From contig NZ_FNGE01000007.1 of the NCBI RefSeq assembly GCF_900102885.1, positions 62,001 through 126,000 of the forward strand: a DNA stretch of 64,000 nt, in the 5' to 3' direction. A model generated the notes under the pieces. That model was not told where the DNA came from and did not search any database. It saw only the letters and a program-made list of their open reading frames with translations. The DNA is from Paracoccus chinensis. GTDB taxonomy: Bacteria > Pseudomonadota > Alphaproteobacteria > Rhodobacterales > Rhodobacteraceae. Made by a program: the position numbers and the translations under genes. Shown one piece after another: positions 26,319 to 36,024 of the stretch (positions are counted from its first letter, which is position 1; the number at the start of each line of letters is the position of its first letter).

Positions 26319-27640
26319 TACCTGTACGCGTGAAGCTGGCCGTCGCGGCCGGTGACATACAAGGTGCCGCCCGAGACGACGGGCGCGGTTGCGGCGCCCC
26401 CGGGGATCGGCGCCTGCCCGACCGGCGCGCCGGACCGAGGATCGAAGCTGCGCAGGATGCCGTCCGAGGAAGCCACGAACAGCCGCCCGCCCGCCAGCAC
26501 CGGACCGTAGTGGGCATGGATCGAATCCTGCCGCCGCACCCGCCTGTCGGTGTAGTAAGGCAGGTTGACCGCGAAGATGCGCCCGCCTGTCGCCGCGTCC
26601 AGCCGTACCAGTTGCGCCTGGTCGGTGACCGCGAAGACCGATCCGCCCGCAAGCAGCACCGGGCTGTTCGCGCCGTCCTTGTCGGTCCAGATCTCGGTGC
26701 CGGTCGCGCGGTCGAAGGCATAGATCCGCCCCGAGGACGATCCCGCCAGCACCACGTCGCCCGCGATCACCGGATCGCCCGTCAGGTCGCGGATGAAGGC
26801 AATGGCGCGGCCGCGGCGAGTGCCCGCGACCTGCGCGTTCCACCGTTCGAGCCCCGTGGCCGTGTCCACGGCCAGAAGCTGGCCCGAGGCGAAGGGGAAG
26901 ATCACCAGGTCGCCGTCCACGGCGGGGGCGGCGACGCCGGTCACGCCCGACTGCGCCCGGATGCCCGAAACCGTCCACAGGACGCGCCCGTCGGCTGCCC
27001 GCACGGCCCATCCGGTCGCATCGCGCCCGACCACGTAGATCACGCCGTTCTGCACCGTGGGCGCCCCGCCGATGGGCGAGTCCACCCGCTGGCGCCACAG
27101 CACCGCGCCCGAGCCCGCGTCCAGCGCGACCAGCTCGCCATAGCCCGTGGTCACGAAGACCCGCCCGCCCTCATAGGCGATGCCGCCGCCCGAGGCGCTG
27201 TCGCCCCGCTCACCCGCGGGTGTCAGGTCGCGCCGCCAGGCCGTGGCGCCGTTCAGCGCCGTCGCCACCACCTGCGCGCGGCTGTCAAGCGTGAAGGCCC
27301 GCCCGCCCGCGACCACCGGGTCGGCGGTGATGCGATAGCGCCGGGCCGAGCCTTCGCCGATCGGCGCCGACCACAGGCGCTGCTGGCCGCTGCCCGCAAG
27401 CGCGGCATGGGGCATCCGGTGCGCGGGGTTGGCCGCCCGGGCGGTCCATTCCACCGACACCGGCGCCGACAGGTTCAGCGCCGTCGAGGACACCCCTGCC
27501 GGCCCCTCGACCGCGGGGCCCTCGGGCGAGACGATCTCTCGCGGGTCCAGCCGCGTGCCGGGCAGGATCTCGTCGCGCTGCTGGCAGGCCGCCAGCGCGG
27601 TCAGGGCGATCAGGGGCAGCAGCGTGGTCAGTCTGGTCAT
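26318..27640 (-). CDS. bamB: Outer-membrane assembly lipoprotein BamB-like beta-propeller
   Basis: PQQ-type beta-propeller lipoprotein of the BAM complex. Lipobox LTALAAC puts the lipidated cysteine at residue 19. Repeated blades are visible as [35 protein letters not shown] and [17 protein letters not shown] use the ATG giving MTRLTTLLP, 440 residues, since it begins a proper signal peptide; the frame extends 14 codons upstream. Between the YfgM-like gene and der, as expected for bamB. Confidence 0.9.
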   Translation of the reverse strand: MTRLTTLLPLIALTALAACQQRDEILPGTRLDPREIVSPEGPAVEGPAGVSSTALNLSAPVSVEWTARAANPAHRMPHAALAGSGQQRLWSAPIGEGSARRYRITADPVVAGGRAFTLDSRAQVVATALNGATAWRRDLTPAGERGDSASGGGIAYEGGRVFVTTGYGELVALDAGSGAVLWRQRVDSPIGGAPTVQNGVIYVVGRDATGWAVRAADGRVLWTVSGIRAQSGVTGVAAPAVDGDLVIFPFASGQLLAVDTATGLERWNAQVAGTRRGRAIAFIRDLTGDPVIAGDVVLAGSSSGRIYAFDRATGTEIWTDKDGANSPVLLAGGSVFAVTDQAQLVRLDAATGGRIFAVNLPYYTDRRVRRQDSIHAHYGPVLAGGRLFVASSDGILRSFDPRSGAPVGQAPIPGGAATAPVVSGGTLYVTGRDGQLHAYR

Positions 27641-27678
27641 GGAAGGCTCCGATGCGGCGCGGGCGGAAACGTGCGGTC

Positions 27679-28404
27679 TCAACCGCCCGTCGCGGGCGGC
27701 ATCACCTCGGCCGCGAGGGTCGAGTCGGGGGCGGTCTGGCTGTCGGTCTGGGGCTCGGGATCGACGCCCAGGGTGATGAGGTGCTCGGCCAGGCGCTGGC
27801 GCATTGCCTGGGTCAGCCCGTCCTTCTGCTGGATCTGGCGGATCAGCGTCACGGCATCCTCCTTGCGGCCCGCGCCCGACAGGGCGACCGCCTTCAGTTC
27901 CAGCGCGATCATCTCGAAGGGCGCGCCGGGGGCCGAGAGCTGGGCCAGCACGGCGTCGCGTTCGGCCGGGTTCATCCCGCGCCCCTGCGCGATCACCGCC
28001 TTGAGCGCGGCGAGGTCCCGCACCACGAGGTTGTCGCCTGCCGCCGTCGCCACCGCGTCATAGCGCTGTGCGGCCCCGGCCGGATCGTCTGCCTCGACAA
28101 GGGCGTTCCCCGACAGGATGTCCCGCAGCCCCGCCTGGCGCGGATTGGCCGCCGGCACCGCGGCAAGGGCCGCCGCGCGCGCAGCGGGGTCCGCCTCGGC
28201 CTCGGCGGCAAGGATCGCGTCACCGAAGGCGCGGGCCGCCGCACGGTCGCGCGACGAGGCATATTCGCGCCAGGCCGCCCCCGCCACCAGGGCCAGGATC
28301 AGCAGCACGGCGATCCAGCCATAGCGGCGCATCATCAGGAACAGCCGGTCGCGGCGCAGGTCCTCGGTCACCTCGTCGATGAAACGGTCGTTCTGGTTCG
28401 CCAT
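27679..28404 (-). CDS. YfgM-like single-span membrane protein with TPR-type domain
   Basis: 241-residue protein: cytosolic N-tail (FIDEVTEDLRRDRL), one membrane helix at about 29-46, then an Ala-rich helical periplasmic domain of the TPR_21/YfgM type. In E. coli YfgM is a SecYEG-associated periplasmic chaperone encoded beside bamB, and the same neighbour order is seen here. The start is the ATG of MANQNDRF; 40 upstream codons in frame look spurious. C-terminal Pro/Thr-rich tail is variable. Confidence 0.85.
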   Translation of the reverse strand: MANQNDRFIDEVTEDLRRDRLFLMMRRYGWIAVLLILALVAGAAWREYASSRDRAAARAFGDAILAAEAEADPAARAAALAAVPAANPRQAGLRDILSGNALVEADDPAGAAQRYDAVATAAGDNLVVRDLAALKAVIAQGRGMNPAERDAVLAQLSAPGAPFEMIALELKAVALSGAGRKEDAVTLIRQIQQKDGLTQAMRQRLAEHLITLGVDPEPQTDSQTAPDSTLAAEVMPPATGG

Positions 28405-28589
28405 GCGCGCCCGCGCCCCTGCCCTTTGTCGTGTTCCCGCCCTTCTACACACGCGCAGGGCGGTTTGCCAACGCCCGCGCAGGACCCTTGCCGCAGACCC
28501 GCAAGGAACCGCTGCCCCTTGCAAGGCGTTGTCGCGGCGGCGAGACTGCGTTCCGACGCACCAGACAAATCCCTGAAAGGACTGCGAAC

Positions 28590-29189
28590 ATGGCTTTCAC
28601 CCTGCCCGACCTGCCTTATTCCCACGATGCGCTGTCGAGCGGCGGGATGTCGAGGGAGACGCTCGAGTTCCACCACGACAAGCACCACAAGGCCTATGTG
28701 GACAAGCTGAACGAGCTGATCGCGGGGACCGAGTGGGAAAACGCCTCGCTCGAAGAGATCGTCAAGGGCACCTACCAGGAAGGCGCGGTCGCCCAGAACG
28801 GCATCTTCAACAACGCCAGCCAGCACTGGAACCACGCCCAGTTCTGGGAGATGATGGGCCCGAACCCCGGCAAGATCCCGGGCAACCTGGAAGCCGCGCT
28901 GATCGAATCCTTCGGCTCGGTCGCGGACTTCAAGAAGAAGTTCACGGAAGCCGGTGTCGGGCAGTTCGGCTCGGGCTGGGTCTGGCTGGTCCGCAACGGT
29001 CAGGCCGGGCTGGAAGTCACCAAGACGGAAAACGGCGTGAACCCGCTCTGCAAGGGCCAGACGGCGCTTCTGGGCTGCGACGTGTGGGAGCATTCCTACT
29101 ACATCGACTTCCGCAACGCCCGGCCGAAGTACCTGGAGAACTTCCTGGAGAACCTCGTGAACTGGGAAAACGTCGCCTCGCGGATGTGA
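28590..29189 (+). CDS. sodB: Superoxide dismutase (Fe/Mn family)
   Basis: Dismutates superoxide. Metal ligands fit the family: His28 in LEFHHDKHH, His82 in QHWNHAQFW, and Asp/His in CDVWEHSYYID. 199 residues. GGIFNNAS and the overall pattern suggest the iron or cambialistic branch; metal choice cannot be read with certainty. GAAAGGA precedes the ATG. Monocistronic, with a good terminator 25 bases after the stop. Confidence 0.95.
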   Translation: MAFTLPDLPYSHDALSSGGMSRETLEFHHDKHHKAYVDKLNELIAGTEWENASLEEIVKGTYQEGAVAQNGIFNNASQHWNHAQFWEMMGPNPGKIPGNLEAALIESFGSVADFKKKFTEAGVGQFGSGWVWLVRNGQAGLEVTKTENGVNPLCKGQTALLGCDVWEHSYYIDFRNARPKYLENFLENLVNWENVASRM

Positions 29190-29213
29190 GCCGCAAGAAC
29201 CCACGAAGCAACC

Positions 29214-29245
29214 AGGGTCCGCCATCAGGCGGGCCCTTTCCTTTG
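29214..29245 (+). terminator. Intrinsic terminator of sodB
   Basis: Ten-base stem AGGGTCCGCC/GGCGGGCCCT (one G-T pair), loop ATCA, followed by TTCCTTT. Placed about 25 bases after the sodB stop. Confidence 0.8.
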
Positions 29246-29272
29246 CGCCAGTCACCTATTGCCCCAAGCGTG

Positions 29273-29333
29273 TTCTTCTTCGCCCAAATATCCTGGGGGG
29301 AGGACCCGCAGGGGCCGGGGGGCAAAGCCCCCG
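29273..29333 (-). repeat. Dispersed hairpin-plus-tail repeat, copy C
   Basis: Leftward strand: hairpin CGGGGGC-TTT-GCCCCCCG, then a C/G-rich spacer, CCAGGATATTTGGGCGAAGAAGAA split as CCAGGATATTTGG and GCGAAGAAGAA. This is the best-preserved copy. It lies about 75 bases beyond the stop of the small membrane protein gene to its right and could stop that transcript. Confidence 0.7.
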
Positions 29334-29409
29334 TGCCTGCAAGCAGCCCCACCGGCCCGCCACCAAGGCAGACAGCCGCCCGGCACCGGCCGGACGGCCG
29401 CATCTCGCC

Positions 29410-29694
29410 TCAGTTGCTTCCGCGGGTGATGTCGGTGCCCGTCCCGGGCGCGAGGTCCGGGTTCGCCGGGGCCGCGCCGGGTGCGCCGGGCTGGGCGGCG
29501 CTGGTCTGGCCGGTGACTCCGGCGGGCTCGCCCACAACTCCTGTCGCCACCGGGCTGTCGGGGCTGGGGACAGGATCCTGCAGCGGGGCGAACAGGAAGA
29601 ACAGGACGATCACCAGGATGACGGCGGCGGCGGCGATGACAAGCGTCCAGGGATTGATACCGCTGCCGGTTCGGGGATTGCCGGAATTTGCCAT
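29410..29694 (-). CDS. Small single-span membrane protein, function unknown
   Basis: 94 residues: short polar N-tail (MANSGNPRTGSGINPW), one membrane helix at about 17-36 (TLVIAAAAVILVIVLFFLF) and a Pro/Ala/Gly/Thr-rich extracytoplasmic tail ending ITRGSN. I take the ATG of MANSGNP, preceded by AGAGG; the frame is open further upstream without features. The gene directly upstream encodes a similarly built 58-residue protein, suggesting a duplicated pair. No family recognised. Confidence 0.6.
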   Translation of the reverse strand: MANSGNPRTGSGINPWTLVIAAAAVILVIVLFFLFAPLQDPVPSPDSPVATGVVGEPAGVTGQTSAAQPGAPGAAPANPDLAPGTGTDITRGSN

Positions 29695-29805
29695 GAAAGG
29701 ACCTCTGCATGTTGGACATTGATCGCCGGGCTCGGCCGGCCTGGACCGCGCCCTGCGAGCCATCCTGCAGGACGCGGCGTGACTTCGTTCAGCCGGGCGC
29801 GCCGC

Positions 29806-29982
29806 TCAGGTGCCACCGGCCTGCGCCATGACCGGGCCGGGCGGCGGGGCTATCCCGACATCCGCGACACTGGCGCCCGGCAGGCTGCCCGAGCCCAGGA
29901 ACCAGGCAAGGATGGCGGCGCTGAGCACCACCAGGGCTGCGATGATCCAGAGGTTCCTGTTCGACGGGTTGCGGGTTGCCAT
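29806..29982 (-). CDS. 58-residue single-span membrane protein, function unknown
   Basis: Begins MATRNPSNRNLWIIAAL, with a membrane helix at about 11-29 and a Gly/Pro/Ala-rich tail ending AQAGGT. AAGGAG lies about eight bases before the ATG. The N-terminus (MA-x-x-NP-x(n)-N-x-W followed by I/A/V-rich helix) resembles the next gene on the strand, so the two may be paralogues in one small operon. Too short for confident family placement. Confidence 0.6.
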   Translation of the reverse strand: MATRNPSNRNLWIIAALVVLSAAILAWFLGSGSLPGASVADVGIAPPPGPVMAQAGGT

Positions 29983-30074
29983 GATCGTCTCTCCTTGCGA
30001 TCCCCAAACGCCTGCGGCCCGGCGCGGGTTTCCCGACCAGGATCAACGCATCACACTGCCGTCACGCATCCATC

Positions 30075-30121
30075 GTTGAAGCGTCCCGGCCGAGCGGCCG
30101 CTCGTCCCGGCGACGCTCAAC
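30075..30121. other. Long imperfect hairpin upstream of ccmI
   Basis: GTTGAAGCGTC pairs with GACGCTCAAC (one bulge), and the enclosed part contains the 12-bp palindrome GAGCGGCCGCTC at 30092-30103. The structure stands in the 272-bp gap between the divergent 58-residue membrane protein gene and ccmI. It may be a regulatory RNA structure or a protein site; no T-tract supports termination. Confidence 0.4.
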
Positions 30122-30254
30122 TACAAAGGAAGAAGCTGCAGACGCCAGGCTCCGTCGCTGGGGGCCGTGCCTGCGCAATGCCCTCTGCGGCGTCCGGCCG
30201 CTTTCGCCCGGCCGGGTTATTCCTTATCTGGTCCGTCAAGAAAGCGAGGCGGCG

Positions 30255-31487
30255 ATGTTCTGGATCCTGACGGCGGCAATGACGGCGATGGTGGCGGCGG
30301 CGATCCTGCGGCCCTTCTTCCGGGGCTCCGCTCCCGTTGCAGAGCCGGCCGCGGCCTATGATCTCGGCGTCTACCGTGACCAGCTGCGCGAGGTGGACCG
30401 CGATGTCGCGCGGGGCGTGCTGACCGAGACCGAGGCCGGGCGGCTGCGGACCGAAATCGGGCGCAAGATCCTTGACGCCGATCGCGCCATGGTCCGCCAG
30501 GCTGTGCCCCAGGGCCGGGGCTCGCGTCCCGTGATTGCGGCCGTGCTGCTGGTCGCTGCGCTGGCTGCCAGCGCCGCCGTCTACTGGCGGCTGGGCGCCC
30601 CGGCGATGCCCGACCTGCCGCTGGGCGCGCGCATCGCCGCCGCCGACGAGCGGCTGCGCGACCTTCCCACCCAGGCCGATGCCGAGGCCCGCGCGCCCGA
30701 ACGTCCGACGCCCCAGGCCGATCCCGACTACCTGCGCCTGATCGAGCAGTTGCGCGCCGCCGTGGCCCAGCGCCCCGATGACGCGCGGGGCCTTGCCCTT
30801 CTGGCCGAGCACGAGGCGCGGCTGGGCAACAGCGCCGCCGCCCGGCAGGCGCAGGAACGGCTGATCGCCATCCGGGGCTCCGAGATTCAGGCGCTGGATC
30901 ACACACGCCTGGCCGCGCTGATGATCGAGGCGGCGGGCGGGTTTGTCTCGGCCGAGGCGCGCGGGCAGATCGAGGCGGCGCTGCGGATCGACCCCGCGAA
31001 TGGTCAGGCGCGTTACCTGCAGGGGCTGATGTATGCCCAGAACGACCGCCCCGACATTGCCTTCGGCATCTGGCGCGACCTGCTGGAAACCGGCCCTGCC
31101 GGCGCCCCCTGGATGGGTCCGATCCGCCAGCTGATCCCCGACCTCGCCTGGCTGGCCGGGCAGCCGGACTATGTCCCGCCCGAGGCCCCTTCTACTCCCG
31201 CCCTGCCCGGCCCCGATGCCGACGCGATGGCGGCGGCAAATGACATGACGCCCGAGGAACGCCAGCAGATGATCGCGGGCATGGTCCAGAACCTGGAAGC
31301 CCGGCTCGCGACCGAAGGCGGCACGCCCGAGGAATGGGCGCGGCTCATCACCTCGCTGGTCCGCATCGGCAACGAGCCTCATGCACGCGAGATCCTGGCC
31401 GAGGCCCGCACCCGCTTCGGCGCGACGCCGGACGCCAGCGCCGTGATCGAGGCCGCCGCCGCCGAGGCGGGGCTGTCCACCCCATGA
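30255..31487 (+). CDS. ccmI: Cytochrome c maturation protein CcmI
   Basis: Apocytochrome c chaperone of the haem ligation system. Membrane helices at about 2-22 and 92-111 flank a cytosolic loop with a conserved [19 protein letters not shown]; the periplasmic part (about 145-410) is a TPR-type domain that binds apocytochrome C-termini, with [17 protein letters not shown]. 410 residues, typical of Rhodobacteraceae CcmI. Other ccm genes are not in the window. Overlaps ruvX by four bases. Confidence 0.9.
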   Translation: MFWILTAAMTAMVAAAILRPFFRGSAPVAEPAAAYDLGVYRDQLREVDRDVARGVLTETEAGRLRTEIGRKILDADRAMVRQAVPQGRGSRPVIAAVLLVAALAASAAVYWRLGAPAMPDLPLGARIAAADERLRDLPTQADAEARAPERPTPQADPDYLRLIEQLRAAVAQRPDDARGLALLAEHEARLGNSAAARQAQERLIAIRGSEIQALDHTRLAALMIEAAGGFVSAEARGQIEAALRIDPANGQARYLQGLMYAQNDRPDIAFGIWRDLLETGPAGAPWMGPIRQLIPDLAWLAGQPDYVPPEAPSTPALPGPDADAMAAANDMTPEERQQMIAGMVQNLEARLATEGGTPEEWARLITSLVRIGNEPHAREILAEARTRFGATPDASAVIEAAAAEAGLSTP

Positions 31488-31951
31488 TCTGCACGGCCTT
31501 CGAGGATTTCGCCGCCGCCCTGCCCCGCATCGGCGCCATTGCCGGGCTGGACCTGGGCACCAAGACCATCGGCGTCGCGGTCAGCGACGGGCTGCGGCAG
31601 GTCGCCTCGCCCCTGACGGTGATCCGCCGGCAGAAGTTCACGCTGGACGCGGCCGAGCTTCTGCGGATCGCGGCCGATCGGGGCCTGGTCGGGCTGGTGC
31701 TGGGCCTGCCCCTGAACATGGACGGCAGCGAGGGGCCGCGTGTCCAGTCCACCCGTGCCTTCGCCCGCAACCTCGAACGGCTGACGCCCCTGCCCCTGGC
31801 CTTCTGGGACGAGCGCCTGTCCACCGTCGCAGCCGAGCGCGCGCTGCTGGAGGCCGACGCCTCGCGCCGCAAGCGGGCCGAGGTCATCGACCAGGTCGCG
31901 GCGGGCTATATTCTGCAAGGCGCGCTGGACCGCCTGCGCCACCTCGCATGA
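31484..31951 (+). CDS. ruvX: Putative Holliday junction resolvase / pre-16S rRNA nuclease RuvX (YqgF)
   Basis: RNase H-fold nuclease linked to 16S rRNA 5'-end processing and to Holliday junction resolution. Seen: [16 protein letters not shown] (catalytic Asp23), [31 protein letters not shown] and [10 protein letters not shown] with the late acidic residue. The ATG overlaps the ccmI stop. 155 residues, usual length. Confidence 0.93.
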   Translation: MICTAFEDFAAALPRIGAIAGLDLGTKTIGVAVSDGLRQVASPLTVIRRQKFTLDAAELLRIAADRGLVGLVLGLPLNMDGSEGPRVQSTRAFARNLERLTPLPLAFWDERLSTVAAERALLEADASRRKRAEVIDQVAAGYILQGALDRLRHLA

Positions 31952-32121
31952 GCGTCGAAAGCCCCTGCCGAAAGCTCTGTGCCTTGGATCCCGCCACGCG
32001 GGTCTGCGCCGGCTGCCTGCGCACCTTGGACGAGATCGCCCGCTGGGGCCGGATGAGCGACGAGGAAAAGCGCGGCGTCCTGCGGCGGATCGAGTCCGTG
32101 GCGGGCGGCGTGGAGCCTTGA
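31948..32121 (+). CDS. DUF1289 small cysteine-rich protein
   Basis: 57 residues of the DUF1289 type: [11 protein letters not shown], then [23 protein letters not shown]. Four cysteines at 7, 11, 20 and 23 are arranged like a small metal or Fe-S site; the ligand is unknown. The ATG overlaps the ruvX stop (ATGA). Too short for many gene finders but strongly supported by the motif. Confidence 0.85.
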   Translation: MSVESPCRKLCALDPATRVCAGCLRTLDEIARWGRMSDEEKRGVLRRIESVAGGVEP

Positions 32122-32196
32122 GGCCGAACCCGGAACCTGCCGCCTGAAGAAAGCCGGTCGCGCGGCACGGCATTGCCACGTGGCACTGACATCAGG

Positions 32197-32263
32197 GCTT
32201 CTTCCTCGTCCAAATATTCCGGGATGAATGGGGTTGGGGGCCCCGTCCATGGGCAGCGCCCGG
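32197..32263 (-). repeat. Dispersed hairpin-plus-tail repeat, copy D
   Basis: Leftward strand: GGGC-GCT-GCCC hairpin, GGGGCCCC block, then CATCCCGGAATATTTGGACG and AGGAAGAAG. Inserted between two rightward genes in reverse orientation, so it is unlikely to be a terminator for DUF1289. Confidence 0.65.
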
Positions 32264-32332
32264 CGTTATTCCCGCCTCACCCGCATGACAGGCGGCCTTG
32301 CGGGCGCGCCCGTTCTTTGGCACGGCTCGGGC

Positions 32333-33454
32333 ATGTCCCATTCCCCTTCGCATCCCGTCACCGCCGCCTATGACCGCCGTGTCGCGGACGGCGCCATCAA
32401 GGACGACGCGGCCCAGCGCGCCGTGCTGCCCGCGCTCGACCGGCTGGCCGCGGCACTGGCGCGGCCGCATCCGGCCAGCAAGCCCGGCGGGCTTCTGGGG
32501 CGTATCTTCGGGGCCAAGGCCAACCCGCCGCCCGATCCGTCACGCCGGGGCATCTACCTGTGGGGCGGCGTCGGTCGCGGCAAGTCGATGCTGATGGACC
32601 TCGTGATGGAGACGGCTCCCCTTGCCGAGAAGCGCCGCGTCCATTTCCACGAGTTCATGCAGGAGGTGCAGGCCGGTCTGAACGAGGCCCGCGCCCGCGG
32701 CGACCAGGACGTCGTGCGCCCCGTGGCCGAGGCCATCGCCGCCCGCACGCGGCTGTTCTGCTTTGACGAGATGCAGGTCACCGACATCGCCGACGCGATG
32801 ATCGTCGGGCGGCTGTTTCAGGTGCTGTTCGACCGGGGCGTGGTGGTGGTCACGACCTCGAACCGGGTGCCCGAGGATCTCTACAAGGACGGGCTGAACC
32901 GGCAGCTGTTCCTGCCCTTCATCGCCCTGATCCGGGACCGCATGCAGGTGCTGCATCTCGAATCCCCCCGCGACCACCGGCAGGGGCGCCGCGCGGGCGG
33001 AGAGGTCTGGTTCACCCCCGCGGACGCTGGCGCGGCAGAGGCGATGGACGAGGTCTGGGCCGACCTGACCGGCGAGGCCGCGCCTCAGCCGCGCGAGCTG
33101 GCCGTGAACGGCCGCAGCGTGACGATCCCCGCCGCCGCGGCCCGGGTCGCGCGCACGGACTTCGAGGAGCTGTGCGGCAGGCCGCTGGGCCCTGCGGACT
33201 ACCTCGCCATCGCCGAGGCCTTCGACGCGCTGCTGATCGACGGCATCCCGACGCTCGGCCCCGCGAACCACGACCGCGCCAAGCGCTTCGTCACGTTGAT
33301 CGACGCGCTTTACGAGGCCAAGGTGCGCCTTTACGCCAGCGCCGCCGCCGAGCCAGAGGCGCTTTACCCCACCGGCACCGGCGCCTTCGAGTTCGAGCGC
33401 ACCGCGAGCCGCCTGCGCGAGATGCAGGCGGCGGGTTGGGGAAAGGCGTCCTAG
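32333..33454 (+). CDS. zapE: Cell division-associated ATPase ZapE (AFG1-like)
   Basis: AFG1/ZapE-family AAA-type ATPase. Walker A GGVGRGKS at 78-85, Walker B LFCFDEMQV, sensor-like VVTTSNRVPEDLYKDGLNR and C-terminal RFVTLIDALYEAKVRL. In E. coli ZapE binds FtsZ and matters under low oxygen; mitochondrial AFG1 handles respiratory subunits. Start at the ATG of MSHSPSHPVTAAYD gives 373 residues; codons upstream overlap the repeat and look non-coding. Confidence 0.92.
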   Translation: MSHSPSHPVTAAYDRRVADGAIKDDAAQRAVLPALDRLAAALARPHPASKPGGLLGRIFGAKANPPPDPSRRGIYLWGGVGRGKSMLMDLVMETAPLAEKRRVHFHEFMQEVQAGLNEARARGDQDVVRPVAEAIAARTRLFCFDEMQVTDIADAMIVGRLFQVLFDRGVVVVTTSNRVPEDLYKDGLNRQLFLPFIALIRDRMQVLHLESPRDHRQGRRAGGEVWFTPADAGAAEAMDEVWADLTGEAAPQPRELAVNGRSVTIPAAAARVARTDFEELCGRPLGPADYLAIAEAFDALLIDGIPTLGPANHDRAKRFVTLIDALYEAKVRLYASAAAEPEALYPTGTGAFEFERTASRLREMQAAGWGKAS

Positions 33455-33670
33455 AGGCCCCTTTCCGAAGGCACCGGCCTTGGTCTGGCCTTCACGATTG
33501 GTATCCGGGTCAGGACGAAATCCGCTGCCGGGTTCGGGGAAAGCACGGTGTTGCGCCGAGGCGTTCGACAAGCGCGGCATCCGTTTCCGAAAGGCTCGCC
33601 GCCAGTTCCTTGCAGGTGGCGCGAGAGGTCGGCAAGCGAACGGGAGAAGCGGTGACGTGTCGGGGACGGC

Positions 33671-34942
33671 TCAGCCGTTGTCGCGCAGCACCCGCCCCGC
33701 GAGATACAGCGAGCCGCAGATCAGGATGCGCGCGCCCGGATGCGCTTGGGCCTGCGCGCTGACCGCCTCGGAGACACCGGGCGCGGTCGTGGCCCGGATG
33801 CCCGCGCCTTCGGCGGCGGCGGCGGTCGCCTCGGCGGGCAGGGTCGCGGCCTCGCCCTCGATGGTGACGGCGGTCAGGCTCTCGACCTGCGGCGCGAGCG
33901 GGCGCATGTAGCCCCTGACGTCCTTGGTGTTCAGCATTCCGCAGACCAGATGCGTGGGCTTGCGCGGCATGGCGGCGAGCGTCGCCGCGACCGCCTCGCC
34001 CCCCGCCGGGTTGTGGCCACCGTCAAGCCACAGCTCGCACGTCCCTGCCGCCTGAACCAGAGGCCCGTGCGTCAGGCGCTGCATCCGGGCGGGCCATTCG
34101 ACCCGGGCCATCGCGGCAGAGGCCTCGGCCTGCCCCAAGCCAAGCTCGCGCAGGGCGGCAATGGCGGTGCCCGCGTTGTCGATCTGGTGCGGTCCCGGCA
34201 GCGCCGGCAGCGGCAGGTCCAGAAGCCCGCGCTCATCCTGATGAACCAAGGCATCGCCTTCGCGCGCGACGGTCCAGTGCTGGCCCGCGACGGACAGGGG
34301 ACAGCCGAGGCGGGCGGCCTTGTCCTCGATCACCGCCAGCGCCTCGTGGGGCTGGCGGGCGACAACGCAGGGCACCCGGCGCTTGAGGATCCCCGCCTTC
34401 TCGCCCGCGATCTGGGAAAGCGTGTCGCCCAGGTATTGCGTATGGTCGATGCTGATGGGGGTGATGACGGTCAGGCGCGGCGCCTCGACCACGTTGGTCG
34501 CGTCCAGACGTCCGCCCAGGCCCACTTCCAGCAGCGTGTAATCGGCGGGGACCCGCGAGAAGGCGAGGAAACCCGCGGCGGTCGTCACCTCGAAGAAGGT
34601 GATGGGGCGCCCGGCGTTCACGGCCTCGACCTCGGCCAGCGTCTCGGCCAGCATCTCGTCGCCGATCAGTTCGCCCGCCAGGCGGATGCGTTCGTTGAAG
34701 AAGGCGAGATGCGGCGAGGTATAGGCGTGGACGCGCAGCCCGGCCGCTTCCAGCCCTGCGCGGATGAAGGCTTGGGTCGAGCCCTTGCCGTTCGTCCCCG
34801 CCACGTGGATCACCGGGGGCACCCGGTCTTGCGGGTCACCCAGGTCGGCCAGAAGCCGCCGCATCCGGTCCAGCGACAGGTCGATGACCTTGGGATGCAG
34901 CGTGGTCAGCCGCTGCAGGATCGCGTCGGTCGCCCCGCTCAC
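33671..34942 (-). CDS. folC: Bifunctional folylpolyglutamate/dihydrofolate synthase FolC
   Basis: Adds glutamate to dihydropteroate and folates. ATP-binding AGTNGKGS at 48-55, YTSPHLAFFNERIRL, a VGLGGRLDATNVV motif and DGGHNPAGGEA. The start is GTG one base after the accD stop (TGA-C-GTG), giving 423 residues that begin VSGATDAILQ; the longer upstream frame only shadows accD. accD-folC is a widespread operon. Confidence 0.94.
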   Translation of the reverse strand: MSGATDAILQRLTTLHPKVIDLSLDRMRRLLADLGDPQDRVPPVIHVAGTNGKGSTQAFIRAGLEAAGLRVHAYTSPHLAFFNERIRLAGELIGDEMLAETLAEVEAVNAGRPITFFEVTTAAGFLAFSRVPADYTLLEVGLGGRLDATNVVEAPRLTVITPISIDHTQYLGDTLSQIAGEKAGILKRRVPCVVARQPHEALAVIEDKAARLGCPLSVAGQHWTVAREGDALVHQDERGLLDLPLPALPGPHQIDNAGTAIAALRELGLGQAEASAAMARVEWPARMQRLTHGPLVQAAGTCELWLDGGHNPAGGEAVAATLAAMPRKPTHLVCGMLNTKDVRGYMRPLAPQVESLTAVTIEGEAATLPAEATAAAAEGAGIRATTAPGVSEAVSAQAQAHPGARILICGSLYLAGRVLRDNG

Positions 34943-34943
34943 G

Positions 34944-35933
34944 TCAGTCCCGCGCGGCAACCGCTTCGGGCGCCGGTTCGGCCTCGGGGGCAAGGGAACC
35001 GGCGGGCGGGTCCGACGCTTCGGGCGCATCCGGCAGGGCCGAGGGCAGCACGCCGGGCGCAGGCAGGTCGGCCACAACGGGCGCGGACTGGCCCGTCAGC
35101 ATCCGCAGGATCGAGATCAGTTCCTCGCGCAGCTTCTTGCGATGCGTCACGCGGTCCAGCATCCCGTGTTCCAGCAGGTATTCGGCGCGCTGGAAGCCCT
35201 CGGGCAGCTTCTCGCGGATGGTCTGCTCGATCACCCGGGGTCCGGCGAAGCAGATCAGGGCGTTGGGCTCGGCGATCTGGATGTCGCCCAGCATGGCATA
35301 GCTGGCGGTCACGCCGCCCGTCGTCGGATGGGTCAGCACGACGATATAGGGCAGCCGCGCTTCCTTCAGCATCTGCACGGCGACAGTGGTGCGGGGCATC
35401 TGCATCAGCGACAGGATGCCTTCCTGCATCCGCGCCCCGCCCGAGGCGGAGAACAGCACCAGCGGGCGCTTCAACTCGACCGCGCGCCTGGCTGCCGCGA
35501 TGATGGCGTTGCCGACATACATGCCCATCGATCCGGCCATGAAGTCGAAGTTCTGCGCCGCCGCCACGATGGGGGTGCGGCCCATCTCGCCCTCGGCCAC
35601 CAGCATCGCGTCGCGCTCGCCCGAGGATTTCTGCGCGGACCTCAGGCGGTCGGGGTATTTCTTCTGGTCCTTGAAGCCCAGGGGATCGGCCACCGGCTCG
35701 GGCACCTTGACCTCGACAAAGACGCCGCCGTCGAACAGCGCGGTGAAGCGCGCGCGCGGGCTGATCGACAGGTGGTGGTCGCAATTGGTGCAGACGTTGA
35801 GGTTGTCGGCCAGTTCGCGGTGGAACAGCATCGTCCCGCATTCCGGGCACTTGGTCCACAGGTTCTCGGGCACCTCCCGCCGCGAGAACAGCGAGTTGAT
35901 GCGCGGGCGGACGTAGTTGGTGATCCAGTTCAT
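34944..35933 (-). CDS. accD: Acetyl-CoA carboxylase carboxyltransferase subunit beta
   Basis: Beta subunit of the carboxyltransferase making malonyl-CoA. The zinc ribbon has Cys29/32/48/51 (CPECG ... CTNC). The crotonase-like core shows [19 protein letters not shown] and [16 protein letters not shown]. The C-terminal 40 residues are an Ala/Pro/Glu-rich tail beyond the usual end. Start ATG of [14 protein letters not shown]; 329 residues. Confidence 0.96.
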   Translation of the reverse strand: MNWITNYVRPRINSLFSRREVPENLWTKCPECGTMLFHRELADNLNVCTNCDHHLSISPRARFTALFDGGVFVEVKVPEPVADPLGFKDQKKYPDRLRSAQKSSGERDAMLVAEGEMGRTPIVAAAQNFDFMAGSMGMYVGNAIIAAARRAVELKRPLVLFSASGGARMQEGILSLMQMPRTTVAVQMLKEARLPYIVVLTHPTTGGVTASYAMLGDIQIAEPNALICFAGPRVIEQTIREKLPEGFQRAEYLLEHGMLDRVTHRKKLREELISILRMLTGQSAPVVADLPAPGVLPSALPDAPEASDPPAGSLAPEAEPAPEAVAARD

Positions 35934-36024
35934 GGCGGCCCTCGGCGTTGTCCCGGCGTCGGGCCGAAATATGCCGGGGGCCGCGCTATTGCAATCGCGC
36001 GCGGTCTCGGCAAGCTGCCGGACC

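Noticed and set aside
33455..33670. Possible gene in the 216-bp zapE/folC gap
   Set aside because: Short frames there lack a ribosome binding site and any pattern; I see no terminator or repeat copy either.
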